This document shows positions 1-10,314 of a stretch of DNA of 64,000 nt, piece after piece. The notes under the pieces were generated by a model, which saw only the letters and a program-made list of their open reading frames with translations, searched no databases and was not told where the DNA came from. Numbering within the stretch: the first letter of the stretch is position 1; each line of letters starts with the position of its first letter. The stretch is from positions 1,798,001 through 1,862,000 of the forward strand of contig NC_026478.1 in the NCBI RefSeq assembly GCF_000328475.2, given 5' to 3'. Made by a program: the position numbers and the translations under genes. Source of the stretch: Mycosarcoma maydis (lineage: Eukaryota > Basidiomycota > Ustilaginomycetes > Ustilaginales).

Positions 1-1025
1 CTCTCGTCTCGATTCTTAGCATCTCGTTCGATACCGCCTACCTGCAGCGATGGGGTAGCGTAGCCTGAAGAGTTTCGAGACAAGGAAGGATCACCGGAAG
101 CGACGGCATGAGCAGATGTCATGGACAAGGTAAAGGATGGAGAGGGCGATAGGAGAATGGTGCGCAGGTGCGCCACGAGCGTGTCACAGTATTCGGTGAG
201 ATTCAGTTGGACGGTACTGTCTCTTTCCACGAACGGGTCGGCTGATTGCTTATCGTTCCAAGTGCAAGTATCAGTCCAAGCCAAGCGGCCGAGACGTTCG
301 ATAGAGCGATCCGTGTCGTGGCAGAGAATGGCCCAGGGACCCAAGATGGGTTCGATGTATTGAGGTGATTCCAACAGCTCTTCACGTGTTGACGAGATTC
401 CATTTGAGGAAGCTTGTGGCTTTTCAAGCAGCAAGATGTGGATTTGCATGGTCAAGAGACGTAGTCGACGCGTTGGAGACAAGGCCAAGCGAGGGAAAAG
501 ATGGACCCAGCTGGGAAGCATCATCACGAGGGCATCTCTCTTCTGCTCTAAGCTGAGGCTGGACGTATCGACGTTCGGCTCGCTCGCAGCAGAGGATGTC
601 GACTTACCCAGTGCATCTTCGACCCAAGTCAATAGCCCTTCGAGGGCACGACATCGCGTGATGACATCCTTCTTGGATGCTTTACGTAAAAGTACGACAA
701 GATCCGCAGGGAGCAGAGAGGCGAGGCCCATGGAATCGAGAGGGTCAGGCAGCGGCTGCGGCGGTTTGGGAGGGGGAACGTACTGCTTCTTTTTCTCGGC
801 TTTGCTCTTCTTTCCGCCTTTGCCATCCTTGTTGGATTTGTCTTTCTTCTGTCCACGCTGCAAACCATGCTGCTTCTGCTTCTCCAAAGCTTCGGCGAGT
901 TCGGGATGCAAAAGGTTGCCGTCTTCATCACGCTCGTAAGCGACTTTCTTGGCGGCCTTGTTGGCCTGTTTCTTGCGTGTGGCCGACGAAGCCGAAGACT
1001 TGCCCTTGGGCGCACCCTTGGCCAT
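1..1025 (-). CDS. LTN1: E3 ubiquitin ligase listerin, N-terminal part (runs off the left edge)
   Basis: An open frame runs from the ATG at 1025 to the window edge without a stop, giving about 341 residues. The N-terminus is Lys/Ala-rich (MAKGAPKGKSSAS) and is followed by a basic low-complexity region. Around residues 105-120 comes the segment LVVLLRKASKKDVITRCRA, which resembles the conserved start of listerin/Rkr1, the RING ligase of the ribosome quality-control complex that ubiquitinates nascent chains on stalled 60S subunits. The C-terminal HEAT repeats and RING domain would lie outside the window. The assignment rests on this N-terminal match only. The gene is divergent from the BYE1-like gene, with 710 bp between them. 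Confidence 0.72.
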   Translation of the reverse strand, partial: MAKGAPKGKSSASSATRKKQANKAAKKVAYERDEDGNLLHPELAEALEKQKQHGLQRGQKKDKSNKDGKGGKKSKAEKKKQYVPPPKPPQPLPDPLDSMGLASLLPADLVVLLRKASKKDVITRCRALEGLLTWVEDALGKSTSSAASEPNVDTSSLSLEQKRDALVMMLPSWVHLFPRLALSPTRRLRLLTMQIHILLLEKPQASSNGISSTREELLESPQYIEPILGPWAILCHDTDRSIERLGRLAWTDTCTWNDKQSADPFVERDSTVQLNLTEYCDTLVAHLRTILLSPSPSFTLSMTSAHAVASGDPSLSRNSSGYATPSLQVGGIERDAKNRDE

Positions 1026-1735
1026 AGTGTCGAAACTAAAGCGAAGATGGCAGACGAGTCATGCGAAGGGTACTGTGATGCTTCCTAGGTGGTATCAAAA
1101 CGATTGCGTGCACCGGTACGGAGCTCCAGCGAGTTCAAAATTGTGAGACAAAGTGGGGCTGCCTGGTTCGGTGTTGGTAGGAGCACTGATCAAGAAGAAT
1201 GAAACAACAGAACAAGTGTGAGTCAGTCACGAGTGTGATCGAGCGCAGTTGCCTATTGATTAGTTCCTTCTTCCCAGCAAATCAACGTTGAAGCAAGTTT
1301 TGAATCGTGAATGTCGTCCGTGCTGTGACGTTTTCTGGTTTGTCACCAAAGCACCAAGACTTCAACAAGGTGGAGGAGGCATCCTCAGCTCAAGTGCTGT
1401 TTGACTAATTTATTCGTGATTCGTGATTGGTAACTCTGGGTGACTTTGCGAGAAAAGGCTCAGCTCACACGAGGCGTTACCCGAGCCCGATCTAGATATG
1501 ACAATCATGAAACGTCCCCGATGGACGAAAATATCAAAATAAGCCCCATCCGCTCGAGTCGATTTGGCTTGAGCATCTCATGTGAGTGGCATCTAACCCC
1601 CGCACCTTTCTTGCCTCCCATTTGCATCATATCATCGCTCTGTGCTGCAAGAGCATACCAAGAACGCTGTGAAAGGCGGCCAATACTGACTCCTTCATCG
1701 TAATCTGAGCATCACGAGCGACATCGTCGTCCGAC
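1026..1735. other. Intergenic region between two divergent genes
   Basis: This region should hold both promoters. I see no ORF of note. One copy of the dispersed direct repeat TTCGTGATTCGTGATT lies at about 1413-1428. Confidence 0.6.
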
Positions 1736-4700
1736 ATGTCCGCACCTGCATCTGCATCTGAAGCCACGGATTTGGCGCCCAGCTTGCAAGACGAGTCATC
1801 GTCTGGTGTGGGTTCGGCTGCGGATGGCATCGATGACACAAGCGCTGCTGTAGAGCCGCGTAGGGGATCACGCACACGCAAACCGACTTCTAGGGCAGCA
1901 GGGCTGGAACCCACCGAGATTGCATCTGCGTCTCATGGAGCTCAGCAAAAGGTCACACGCTCGCTTCGGAAGCGAAAGGCGGATGATGTCGGCGCAGAGC
2001 AGGAGGAAACGACGGAGCATGAGGTTGCTACTGTATTCGAAAAGGAGAGCACGGAAGGCGTTCAAGAGGATGCCGATGAGAAGCGTTACTGTATCTGTCA
2101 CGGCAGAGATGATGGAACCTTTATGATTTCTTGCGAGCGTTGTCAGAACTGGTTAGTAGCAATTCATGATGCTGAGAAAAAGTTGACCATCAACGAAAAT
2201 GAGCTGATGCGTATTGTCACTGTTTACCACCATTCTGCGTTTGTCATTCGGTCCAGGTTCCACACCAAATGCATCGGCATTACACAAAAAGCTGCCAAGA
2301 AGCTCGACGAATACATCTGCGAGGCTTGCTCCAGCACGGCCGCCGCCTCCGACAAAGGTAAGTGTCACCATCTGCGTTGTACCGCGTTTGCAAAACAAGA
2401 CATGCGATCTCTGCAATCCAAGACATGGTTTTCTCTCACGGGTCGAGCATTCCCGCAAGTCTTGCGACCTGTGCTAGAAACGATTTGAGCCCATGACACG
2501 TAGGCGAGGGTACTTCGTGTATTAGTACCGACCGCTAATACCACTGTATAGCGGGGACCAGGATGGCAAAGAGCTTGGAGACCTCGTCTATCGGATACTG
2601 CGATGCTGACTTGCAGCTTTCAACAATGTCTCACATGTTCGCATCGTCACAGCAGCCGCGCCAAAGCAGATAAAGCGGTACAAGTCCTCGCGAGCACAGC
2701 AAGCATCTCGAATCGCAAAAGCGTGCACGGAAGAGTCTGATTCGGAACATGAAGACAAGGAAGTAGACGATTTCGAAGAGGAAAGCGCTTCAGACGACGA
2801 TTACATTGGCGAAGTCGAAGATGACGCCTCGAATCACGAGGTTGCGGCCAGCCCAAACGTCACCCAGCCGACGCCTTCGGCAAGACCGCAACAGCGCAAG
2901 CAAGTCTCCTCAAGCATTGCGATTTTGAAAGCAAACACAGCTGCGTCTGACTCTGCCAACGCTGGCAGGGTGTCGCAGCGCAGAACATCTGACGCCTCGA
3001 GACGAGCGAGCGCATCTAGCAAGCCCGCCGCCGCTTCAAAGAAAGGCGCATCACGCAAGCCCACTGGGCCTACCGATGCCAGCACTGAAGAAGCCAGATC
3101 AAGGGCCCGCAAGGTATTGGCGACTGCTCTTGAAATGATTTTCAGCAGCGCCACGGAGAAGAAAAAGTCAACAGGAGCAGCAGACGAAGACGAGGAGTCC
3201 GACGAGCAACGCGCGCACAGCTTTGCTTCGCTTCTGGAGGAGGACCTCTTCGACTCGAATGCTGATACCCATGGCTCGATCCGTGTTGTTGGTTCAAAGT
3301 ACAAAGATCGCTTCCGCACTTTTCTGTTTAGTCTCAAGGATGCAAAGAACACCACGTTGCATTCTAGGATTTCATCAGGCCAACTGCAGCCATCTGAGCT
3401 GGGCAAAATGACCAACGAAGAGTTGGCGAATGACTCCATCCGCCAGGCCACTGAGAAGGCTCGGCTCGAGGCGCTACAAAGGAGCACCTTGCGTTCAGAG
3501 GATGCAGGACCGTTGCGCAAGATGACGCACAAGGGCGAGATTGAGATTGAGAGCGATGCCGTCATCGCTCGAGATCAGACGGACAAATTCGAAAGAGCGC
3601 TCGATGCCAAACAAAAGGGACGCTCCCAAAGGCCTCCGGCGTCAAGAGTGTCCGAAAGCGAACCAGTGATCCCAACTTCAATGCATGCTGCTGAGGATGA
3701 GGACGAACAAGGGACGGCTGACTCACTTGCGAAAGACGATCCTGAGCGTCGCTCTGCGCCTGCACCCAAGCTTGCTCAAGCTTCACCCAGTCGCCTCAAC
3801 TTTGGTGATGTGTGGATTAAAAGCGAGGGCGACGCTTCCAGTGACAACCACAGTAAGGAGCCTCAAGAATCATTTGGCTTTGGGATCGGTTCTCCGCACG
3901 AAGAAGAGTACGATCAGAGTATCGGAGTGGACCAAGATGGCGCTGCTACAGCTGGTGTCGACGACTTTATCGATTCATTTCTTGACGGTGCTGCTGACGA
4001 GATTGACAGTGCCGCCCGGATCGTATCGGAACAAGAGGTCCAACGATCCACAACTCCAGGTGTAGATCCCCCAGGCAGCACTCTGCACCGCTACCGCAGC
4101 GTCATCTGGAACGGTCTCATCGATCTGCCAGATGTCTTTGCATTCCAAGGACACGTCAAGCAGATAGCGGGACGTAGCCTGACCTCTGCGGCTACGGTCT
4201 GGCCAAGATTTTTCCCAGAACGGGCGCTCCTCATCGCTGGTCGACTGCCTTCAAAGGCTGCTGTCGACTATCTGCTCCAAGTGGTCAATGCGCCAAGGAC
4301 TGAGATCCTCGCCTTCACCATGGAGCCAGGCGTCGTCAAGGACAGCGCAGTGAAACAACAAGAATCGGACCTTTTCAGCTTCGATGGGATGTTTCAGCAT
4401 TTCAAGAACGCCGACAGGTGGGGAGCTTTACACATCTCATCCAGCGTCAAAGGAAGTCTCATCAAGGATTTTTACCTTGTTCCGCTGCAGAAAGACGAAG
4501 AAGTGCCACTCTGGCTCGACATGGTCGAGTCAGATTGTTTGGGGTCAGATTGGCATGCCAAACGCGACCGTGATCTGCTCGTGCTTGTGGCAGTGGTGAT
4601 CCGCGACGCAATGCAGAATGAGCTGTCCAAGGCGGAGAGATCGCCGACGCGTCCAAGAAGCGCGACCAACGAAAACCGCAGAAATGGACATGGCCAAACA

Positions 4701-5408
4701 GCATCTGTGCCGGAAGAGCCGTACAATCCATCAGCCGGTCTGCACCTCGGTCTGGATCAGTCGGGCATGGACCATACCGGGGCAGTAAGCGGCGCTGCGC
4801 CTTCAGTTGGGGCTTTTGGTTCAGATGCTCTGCAATCACTCCTCCGCACGCTCGGAAAGACGACCGCTCCGCCTGCTCCTGGTAGCGTTCAAGCTGCTCT
4901 TCCGACAGGCCTGAGTTCATCGGTCCCCATTTTGCCTGCTGTGTCGCCTTCAGGGCCTCCTCCCGGACCGCCTCCTGGACCTCCTCCGGTGCTTTCAGGC
5001 GTTTCACCGCCTGCTGTTAGGTCACCCATGGCCGGCTCCTGGTCGCCGTATCCAACTGCCGGAGCATTGGGCGACGCGGCTACACCAACGCAACATTGGC
5101 AGCAGCAGCAACCCTATCTTGGCTATCATCAGGGCTATGTGCCTGTTGCAGACCCGCCGGCGTACGGACAAGGCGGTGGATGGGGTCAACAGCAGAGCTG
5201 GCACCCGCCGCCGCAGACCTCAGCGCCCCCGGCGCCGCAAGAAATGCCAGAGGAAGAATATCCGGGACAGTATAACCCGGACTTTCTGGCTCAAGCTGGC
5301 GCTGGCACACAGCGTGGAGGCGAAGGACGCGGATTTGGCTACGGTCATGGCCAAGGCCAAGGCAGAGGCAGAGGCAGAGGAGGGTGGAGTAGAGGAAGAG
5401 GCTGGTGA
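1736..5408 (+). CDS. BYE1: BYE1-like transcription factor: PHD finger, TFIIS central domain, SPOC domain
   Basis: The proposed exons are 1736-2151, 2257-2357 and 2617-5408 (1102 aa). Intron 1 (gttagt...ccag) falls inside the PHD finger and its removal restores CQNW-FHTKC. Intron 2 (gtaagt...tgcag) is followed by an in-frame extension of the large third exon. Residues about 118-165 form the PHD finger with a Cys4-His-Cys3 pattern. Residues about 330-460 resemble the TFIIS central domain (SRARKVLATALE; YKDRFRTFLFSLKD). Residues about 665-835 look like a SPOC domain (VIWNGLIDLPD). The last 150 residues are Pro-, Gln- and Gly-rich and end in an RG-rich tail. The family (yeast Bye1, animal PHF3/DIDO) binds H3K4me3 and elongating RNA polymerase II. 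The domain calls are solid; the second acceptor is the least certain point. Confidence 0.85.
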
Positions 5409-6290
5409 GACCAATCGGCTCACGGGTCATTGATAGTCGATCCGTTGAGGTTATAAGTCATTTACTGCCTTGGAACATTTTGCAACACTGCGGAATACCG
5501 AGCCCGCATTTGATAGTTACGCGATGAGCAGAGAATCACTTCAGTTCAAGGATGGAGTGTGGTTTGGATCTGTAGGTGGGGGTGCTTTATTCGTGATTGA
5601 TTGTTGTGCATGGATGGTGATGTCAGCGCTTGCGATTACTGACAAGTCAGAGTCGTGCGAGACCGTCGAAAACCAAACTTTGTACAAATGAAAGAGTCTC
5701 ACTCCACCCACGGCCCTTACCAGAAGCTATCTCATTCAAAATGAAATTTGAACGAGCAAAGAAAAAACCGCACCATCAGCGACGAGCATGGTAAGCACGA
5801 ATCACGAATTGTGAAGAACCCAAACATGAAAAACCACGCAACTAAGCAGCAGCAAAAATAGACATTCACGATTGGTGAGAAGGAAGAGTGATCTCGAGGC
5901 GCGTCTGGCTGAGCACTGAGAAGAAAGCGGACAGCAGGATTTCAAAAAATTGTCCGAGGTCAACCAGTCAGTCGTGAGTCAAAATCAGTCACAGTCACGA
6001 GTTGTGAGTCGTTTCGTTCACTTTGGAAGGAAATCGGGAAATGCGCTCGATGGCTCTTTGCGCTGCTCTCTGCTTTGCTCTCACTCTTTTTGCCATCTCC
6101 ACTTTTGAGAGTGATCACACACCATCACCATCTGGCCTCGGATCTTAGCCTTGTCCTTCTTGATCCTCCGCGCCGTTTTCTTTATCTCACATCCGTACTC
6201 TAGGGCCCGCGACGCTGCCTTGGAAGCTCTTCTCCACTGTACCTCACAAGCAGCTTGGTTTGAACACGACCTTGTCATCTCATCACCGCA
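5409..6290. other. Intergenic region upstream of TOM40
   Basis: There is no credible gene here. A copy of the dispersed motif lies at 5797-5813 (CGAATCACGAATTGTG). Several shorter relatives of the form AGTCACGAGT or GTCGTGAGTC lie at about 5970-6010. The last 200 bases are C/T-rich, as is common just upstream of start codons in this window. Confidence 0.6.
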
Positions 6291-7466
6291 ATGTCTGCTC
6301 CCGTCGCTCCTCCACAAGCCGCCGTTTACCCACCGGGTGTTCAGTCGCCTCCTCCTTCGGGAGCAGAGCGTGTCGGTCCCGGCGCTCCGTCGCCATTCGT
6401 CGATGAGAAGCGCACAGCCTACCCTTCCGGTCTAACCCCGCCTATCTCGTCGCAACCTTCCACGTCGATGTTCGGCTTCTTCCAGCCCATCGTCACTCCC
6501 GTCAGCAATGCTCTCGCGCGCATCCAAGACATTCGCACTCGGCTTGAACTGTCCAACCCAGGCACTGTTGAGCATCTGCAGAGAGAGGTCAAGGGCGTTC
6601 ACACCACCAACTTTATGTTTGACGGCGCACGTGCTGACTTGACCAAAGCGATCAGCATCAACCCCATCTTCCAGGTCACGCACGCGTTCTCAATGGGCTC
6701 GCAAGCGGCTCCGTCCTCGTACAACTTTGGTGCTGTTTACGGCGACAACAAGAACTTTTTCCAGGCAGGCCTCGATGACGGACTCAATGTTACCATGCGT
6801 GCCAACCGTGGCTGGGTGGCTGGACACACGACCAAGGTGCAAGCGCAGCTCACAGCGACGCCGGGCCAATCGTTTGTCCAGATCGAACACGACTACCAGG
6901 GCACCGACCACTCGGCCAACTTTAAAGCGCTCAACCCATCACCTACCGATCTGACGGGCATCTACATTGTCAACTACTTGCAGAGCTTGACGCGCAACTT
7001 TGCGTTTGGTGTCGAGACCGTCTACCAACGTCCCTCTGCCGATATGGAGGAGGCCAGTACGGGATACATTGCCAAGCTTACCGGCGATAAGAAGGACTGG
7101 ATCGCTACCGCTCAGGTTCAACCACAGGGCGTGGCACAGTGCACCTACTACCACAAGCTGTCCGAGCAGGTGGATGTGGCAGCTGATTTGCAGATGATCA
7201 CCATGGCGCAGAAGCGCGAGGCGGCGGCTACGTTGGGTGCGCGTTATAACTTCAGAATGGCTACTTTGAGGGCACAGATTGATTCGGCGGGCAAATTGAG
7301 CTCTGTATACGAGACCAGGTTGTCCCCCGCATTCGGCTTGACATTTGCCGGTGAGATCGACCATCTGCAGGGCGCCGCCAAGTTCGGTTTTGGCGTCAGC
7401 ATCGAGAGCGGCAACGAGATGGATCCCAACGCTCCTCCCCCTACACCTCCTTCGGTGCCTATGTAA
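6291..7466 (+). CDS. TOM40: Mitochondrial outer-membrane import channel Tom40
   Basis: Single-exon gene of 391 aa. The first 60 residues are Pro/Ser/Ala-rich and cytosolic in the family. They are followed by the helix preceding the barrel (FFQPIVTPVSNALARIQD) and the conserved start of the porin-type beta barrel (LSNPGTVEHLQREVKG). The rest is the alternating-strand porin3 pattern, including GAVYGDNKNFFQAGLDD, and ends with GAAKFGFGVSIESG. Tom40 forms the pore of the TOM complex through which nearly all precursors enter mitochondria. The length is usual for fungi. The gene is convergent with FCF1. Confidence 0.97.
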   Translation: MSAPVAPPQAAVYPPGVQSPPPSGAERVGPGAPSPFVDEKRTAYPSGLTPPISSQPSTSMFGFFQPIVTPVSNALARIQDIRTRLELSNPGTVEHLQREVKGVHTTNFMFDGARADLTKAISINPIFQVTHAFSMGSQAAPSSYNFGAVYGDNKNFFQAGLDDGLNVTMRANRGWVAGHTTKVQAQLTATPGQSFVQIEHDYQGTDHSANFKALNPSPTDLTGIYIVNYLQSLTRNFAFGVETVYQRPSADMEEASTGYIAKLTGDKKDWIATAQVQPQGVAQCTYYHKLSEQVDVAADLQMITMAQKREAAATLGARYNFRMATLRAQIDSAGKLSSVYETRLSPAFGLTFAGEIDHLQGAAKFGFGVSIESGNEMDPNAPPPTPPSVPM

Positions 7467-7794
7467 GGATCTGCGACGCAGTGCTCTTTCACCACCCCTC
7501 TCGAAAGATATGATTCCTCCATCTTTCATTCCGACGTCGCTCGGTATTTGCAAATGTGCCATAACGCTCATGTGTACACCATGTAGAAAATCCAAAATTC
7601 CAGAATCGTCGCATCCAACACTTGTGTGTTTGCAAACGAGCTCGGATCTGTGAAGCGCGAGTCTGGGTAAACAGATTGTGGGAAGCAAAAGAACCATGGG
7701 CAGTTTGATGCTAATGATGCGAGGTGGTAGAAGTACAAAGGGGTGGGTGCAACTGTGCGGGATGAAAGCGGGAAACATTTGAAGGATCTGCAGG
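7467..7794. other. Convergent 3' ends of TOM40 and FCF1
   Basis: This 328 bp should contain both 3' UTRs. I see no further gene or repeat. Confidence 0.6.
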
Positions 7795-8403
7795 TTATTG
7801 GGCCATACCTTGATCAGGGAGTCGCTCGATTCGGAACTGTCTACTTGCGATGTACATGAGTGGGATACCGGGGACTTTTCTGACTCTCCTTCTCAACTCT
7901 CTATCGCATGTGGCTACAATGTAGCATTTGTGACTTGTGATTCTTTCGATGATGCAGTCGTCGGCGTATGTACCCTTGTGACTGCATTCGAGTCTTTCGA
8001 AGCGTGGATCTCGCGCGACTCTGAGAGCTATTCGATACTTGGGACCGAGCTTTTCCAGTTCGCTGATTACACAGCTTGTGATGCAGGGAATGCTCTTTGC
8101 GTACAAGCAGTCCATCATTCCTTGTACCAGTTCGATCTTGTTCTGTAGCGCAAAGTTGATAAAGTTGGTATCCACCAATACTCTATACGGAGGTCCTAAT
8201 TGCGTGTTGTGTTCGAAAAACATCGATGAGGCTGGTGTGGAAATGTGACGAACCACCGTTCCGTCTGGTGTGATTGTGGATGAAGACGACGACGCTTTTT
8301 TCGCCGCTGTTTGCACCGTAGAGTTGGCTTTCAATCGATCATCTTTCGGGTTGAGCATGCGTTTGACTTGGCCGAATTTGCGAACTTGCTTCTTCTTGCC
8401 CAT
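7795..8403 (-). CDS. FCF1: rRNA-processing PIN-domain endonuclease Fcf1/Utp24
   Basis: Single exon of 202 aa. The ATG at 8403 (MGKKKQVRKFGQVKR) matches the family start; the open frame upstream of it has no support. A basic N-terminus is followed by the PIN domain, with acidic residues in VDTNFINF, ISELEKLGPKYR, KGTYADDCI and ATCDRELRRR. Fcf1 is part of the small-subunit processome and cleaves pre-rRNA at the A1 and A2 sites. The acidic residues needed for metal binding are all visible. A (GATTCAC)6 repeat lies 228 bp upstream of the start. Confidence 0.97.
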   Translation of the reverse strand: MGKKKQVRKFGQVKRMLNPKDDRLKANSTVQTAAKKASSSSSTITPDGTVVRHISTPASSMFFEHNTQLGPPYRVLVDTNFINFALQNKIELVQGMMDCLYAKSIPCITSCVISELEKLGPKYRIALRVARDPRFERLECSHKGTYADDCIIERITSHKCYIVATCDRELRRRVRKVPGIPLMYIASRQFRIERLPDQGMAQ

Positions 8404-9066
8404 CTTGAACAAAGCGCTTGGATGCGGTCGAGTTAGATCGCACGACTTGCAGATCTGACTTTTGGTAAGCGAAAAATATAGACTATGTGTTGATGCCCTC
8501 TTGTTGAATGTCGAGATGGTCGTTGTTGATGGGTGGCGAACGATGATGATCCAGGATCGTGTGGGAAAGCAAGAAAAAGTTGTCAACGGAAAGCGTTCGA
8601 CAAAATCACGAATCGTGAAATCACAAATCTGATTCACGATTCACGATTCACGATTCACGATTCACGATTCACGATTCTTGAATCTTTCAAGCGCTCCTGC
8701 AGACGAACTTTTTTTCCCCATCTTCAGCTCCACTTTCCGACACCTCTCAACATCTCCGCGCCGAACGCAGTGATACGAATCTAACACTCCGATTATGATT
8801 TCGCGTTTCTACGTTCACACGTCAGGTTTCCAGGTTTGTGTTTCGCCTTGCGTTCACCTCACACTTTCTCCATATCGCAATGAGTCGACGATGACGATGA
8901 TAACATTGAGAATCCAGTGAATGTGGCTACAGAGCATAATGACAGTGCTACAGAGTATAATAGAATGAAAAGGTACAAGTCGCACACGATCGATACAACT
9001 TGTTGCACCGAATTGTTCGACGAAACCAGCGTCGATCGGCTCGACATGTTGCAACAGAGAGGGTAA
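8404..9066. other. Intergenic region with short tandem repeat
   Basis: Lies between the FCF1 start and the 3' end of the next minus-strand gene. Apart from the GATTCAC tandem repeat listed separately, and one palindromic relative at about 8605-8618, I see nothing. Confidence 0.6.
8631..8677. repeat. Heptanucleotide tandem repeat (GATTCAC)6
   Basis: Six perfect head-to-tail copies of GATTCAC at 8631-8672, followed by a partial copy. The unit is the same word that occurs dispersed in other intergenic regions of the window, here locally expanded in the FCF1 5' flank. Confidence 0.95.
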
Positions 9067-10314
9067 TCAATCAACAAGCTTGGTATTTTTCCTTCTCCAC
9101 TCTCTCGTAGAGTCGCCATGAAGCTGCGACGTGGAGTCATATACTCCCGACTCTTCCGATGCAGACATTATGGCATAACCATAGTGATACAACTTGGTCC
9201 TTAGTAACGATGCATAGAAGCGCTGTACCAAAAAGAAGCACTGCAGACGTACAGCGGTAAAGCAGAGTCCAAACACCATCAATAATGGCACCAGTGTCGT
9301 CCTGAAGCTCTCTTCGCAGTTTTCTGAGGCGAAGACACCGTCGAGTAGAGTGTCCCATCCTGATGCTGCTACGTTCACGTCGGGAGATCCGCCTGACAAC
9401 GCCGATCCTCCAGTCTGAGCCAAGTTGGCGCTCAAGTGTGCGCGGTCGCTGACGGCAAGATTTGATCCCCTAGTCGATTTCGAGCTCGAGAACCAGCCTC
9501 GAAGCTCGCCCGAGCCAAACTCGTCGCAAAGATGTGCGCGAACGCTGGGATAGGTGCAGACGAGGGCTAGGGCAAAGAGCGAGAGTGTCGAGAGAAGAAA
9601 GTCGAGGAACGAATGAAGGACGAAAAGTCGAGAGAGTAGCAGTTGAGAGCGCAAGACGCCTACCACACCAGCGCAGCAGCAGACGACGCTTAGGAGGATG
9701 TACCATCGCAGCGTACCGATGACGAGACGTAGTGCATCCCACTGCATGCGCTCGAGGTCTTCTGCGCCGTCGTCAACGATCGGAAAGCCTGCCGGCAAAG
9801 CATCAGAGACGTCGCTATATCGACCATATGTGATGGCGTCGTTTGCTTTGGCGCTTTCAGCAGCAGCATTATTGTTCGAGGAAGATTCGGCTTTGGTGCT
9901 AGCTTGGGTTGGTACATAGGACAACCCTTGCGCTTTCAGGTAGGCTTTGGCTTCTGCGATCCATTCTGGTAGATAGACGTGCTTGTTTGCTGAACCTTGA
10001 ACGTCGGAGGTGGTGGTGGCGGTGGCAGCAGCAGCTACTGTAGCTGCTGCTGCGAGATCGTACGACTGGTCGGCTTTAGCTGCAGAAGGGGCAAATCTGT
10101 CTGCAAACGGTATGAATGGAAGCGAGGCTGTAGGTACGGACGCTACAACTCTCTCAGGCACATCGGGGAGTATCGAATTGAGTGATCCGAGCCAAGAGTA
10201 AGTGTTGAGGTGGATGACGATGCCGAGGATCGCTATTGCCAATGTCGCTATTCGCGGGGAGACGCAAGCAAAGATGCCAGAGCTGGAAGAACCACCCATC
10301 GTAAAGCGGCGCAT
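9067..10314 (-). CDS. Unrecognised protein with about four membrane segments
   Basis: An uninterrupted frame of 415 aa from the ATG at 10314 (MRRFTMGGSSSSG); a second ATG at 10299 is also possible. A hydrophobic segment near residues 14-40 could be a signal anchor. Then comes an Ala/Thr-rich and Ser/Asn-rich loop of about 180 residues. Three more hydrophobic segments follow: LRWYILLSVVCCCAGVVGVL, a long one around LFVLHSFLDFLLSTLSLFAL, and one around LVPLLMVFGLCFTAVRLQCF. A Ser/Gly-rich loop with several acidic residues separates the last two. I do not recognise a family. The long open frame, codon use like the neighbours and the membrane pattern support a real gene. Confidence 0.78.
   Translation of the reverse strand: MRRFTMGGSSSSGIFACVSPRIATLAIAILGIVIHLNTYSWLGSLNSILPDVPERVVASVPTASLPFIPFADRFAPSAAKADQSYDLAAAATVAAAATATTTSDVQGSANKHVYLPEWIAEAKAYLKAQGLSYVPTQASTKAESSSNNNAAAESAKANDAITYGRYSDVSDALPAGFPIVDDGAEDLERMQWDALRLVIGTLRWYILLSVVCCCAGVVGVLRSQLLLSRLFVLHSFLDFLLSTLSLFALALVCTYPSVRAHLCDEFGSGELRGWFSSSKSTRGSNLAVSDRAHLSANLAQTGGSALSGGSPDVNVAASGWDTLLDGVFASENCEESFRTTLVPLLMVFGLCFTAVRLQCFFLVQRFYASLLRTKLYHYGYAIMSASEESGVYDSTSQLHGDSTREWRRKNTKLVD

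Noticed and set aside
2834..3565. A 243-codon minus-strand frame opposite the BYE1-like gene
   Set aside because: It lies inside the third exon of a gene with clear domains, and its Ser/Leu-rich residues reflect the antisense of Ala/Asp/Ser codons.
8631..8677. CRISPR-like array
   Set aside because: The unit is 7 bp without spacers in eukaryotic DNA; it is a simple tandem repeat.
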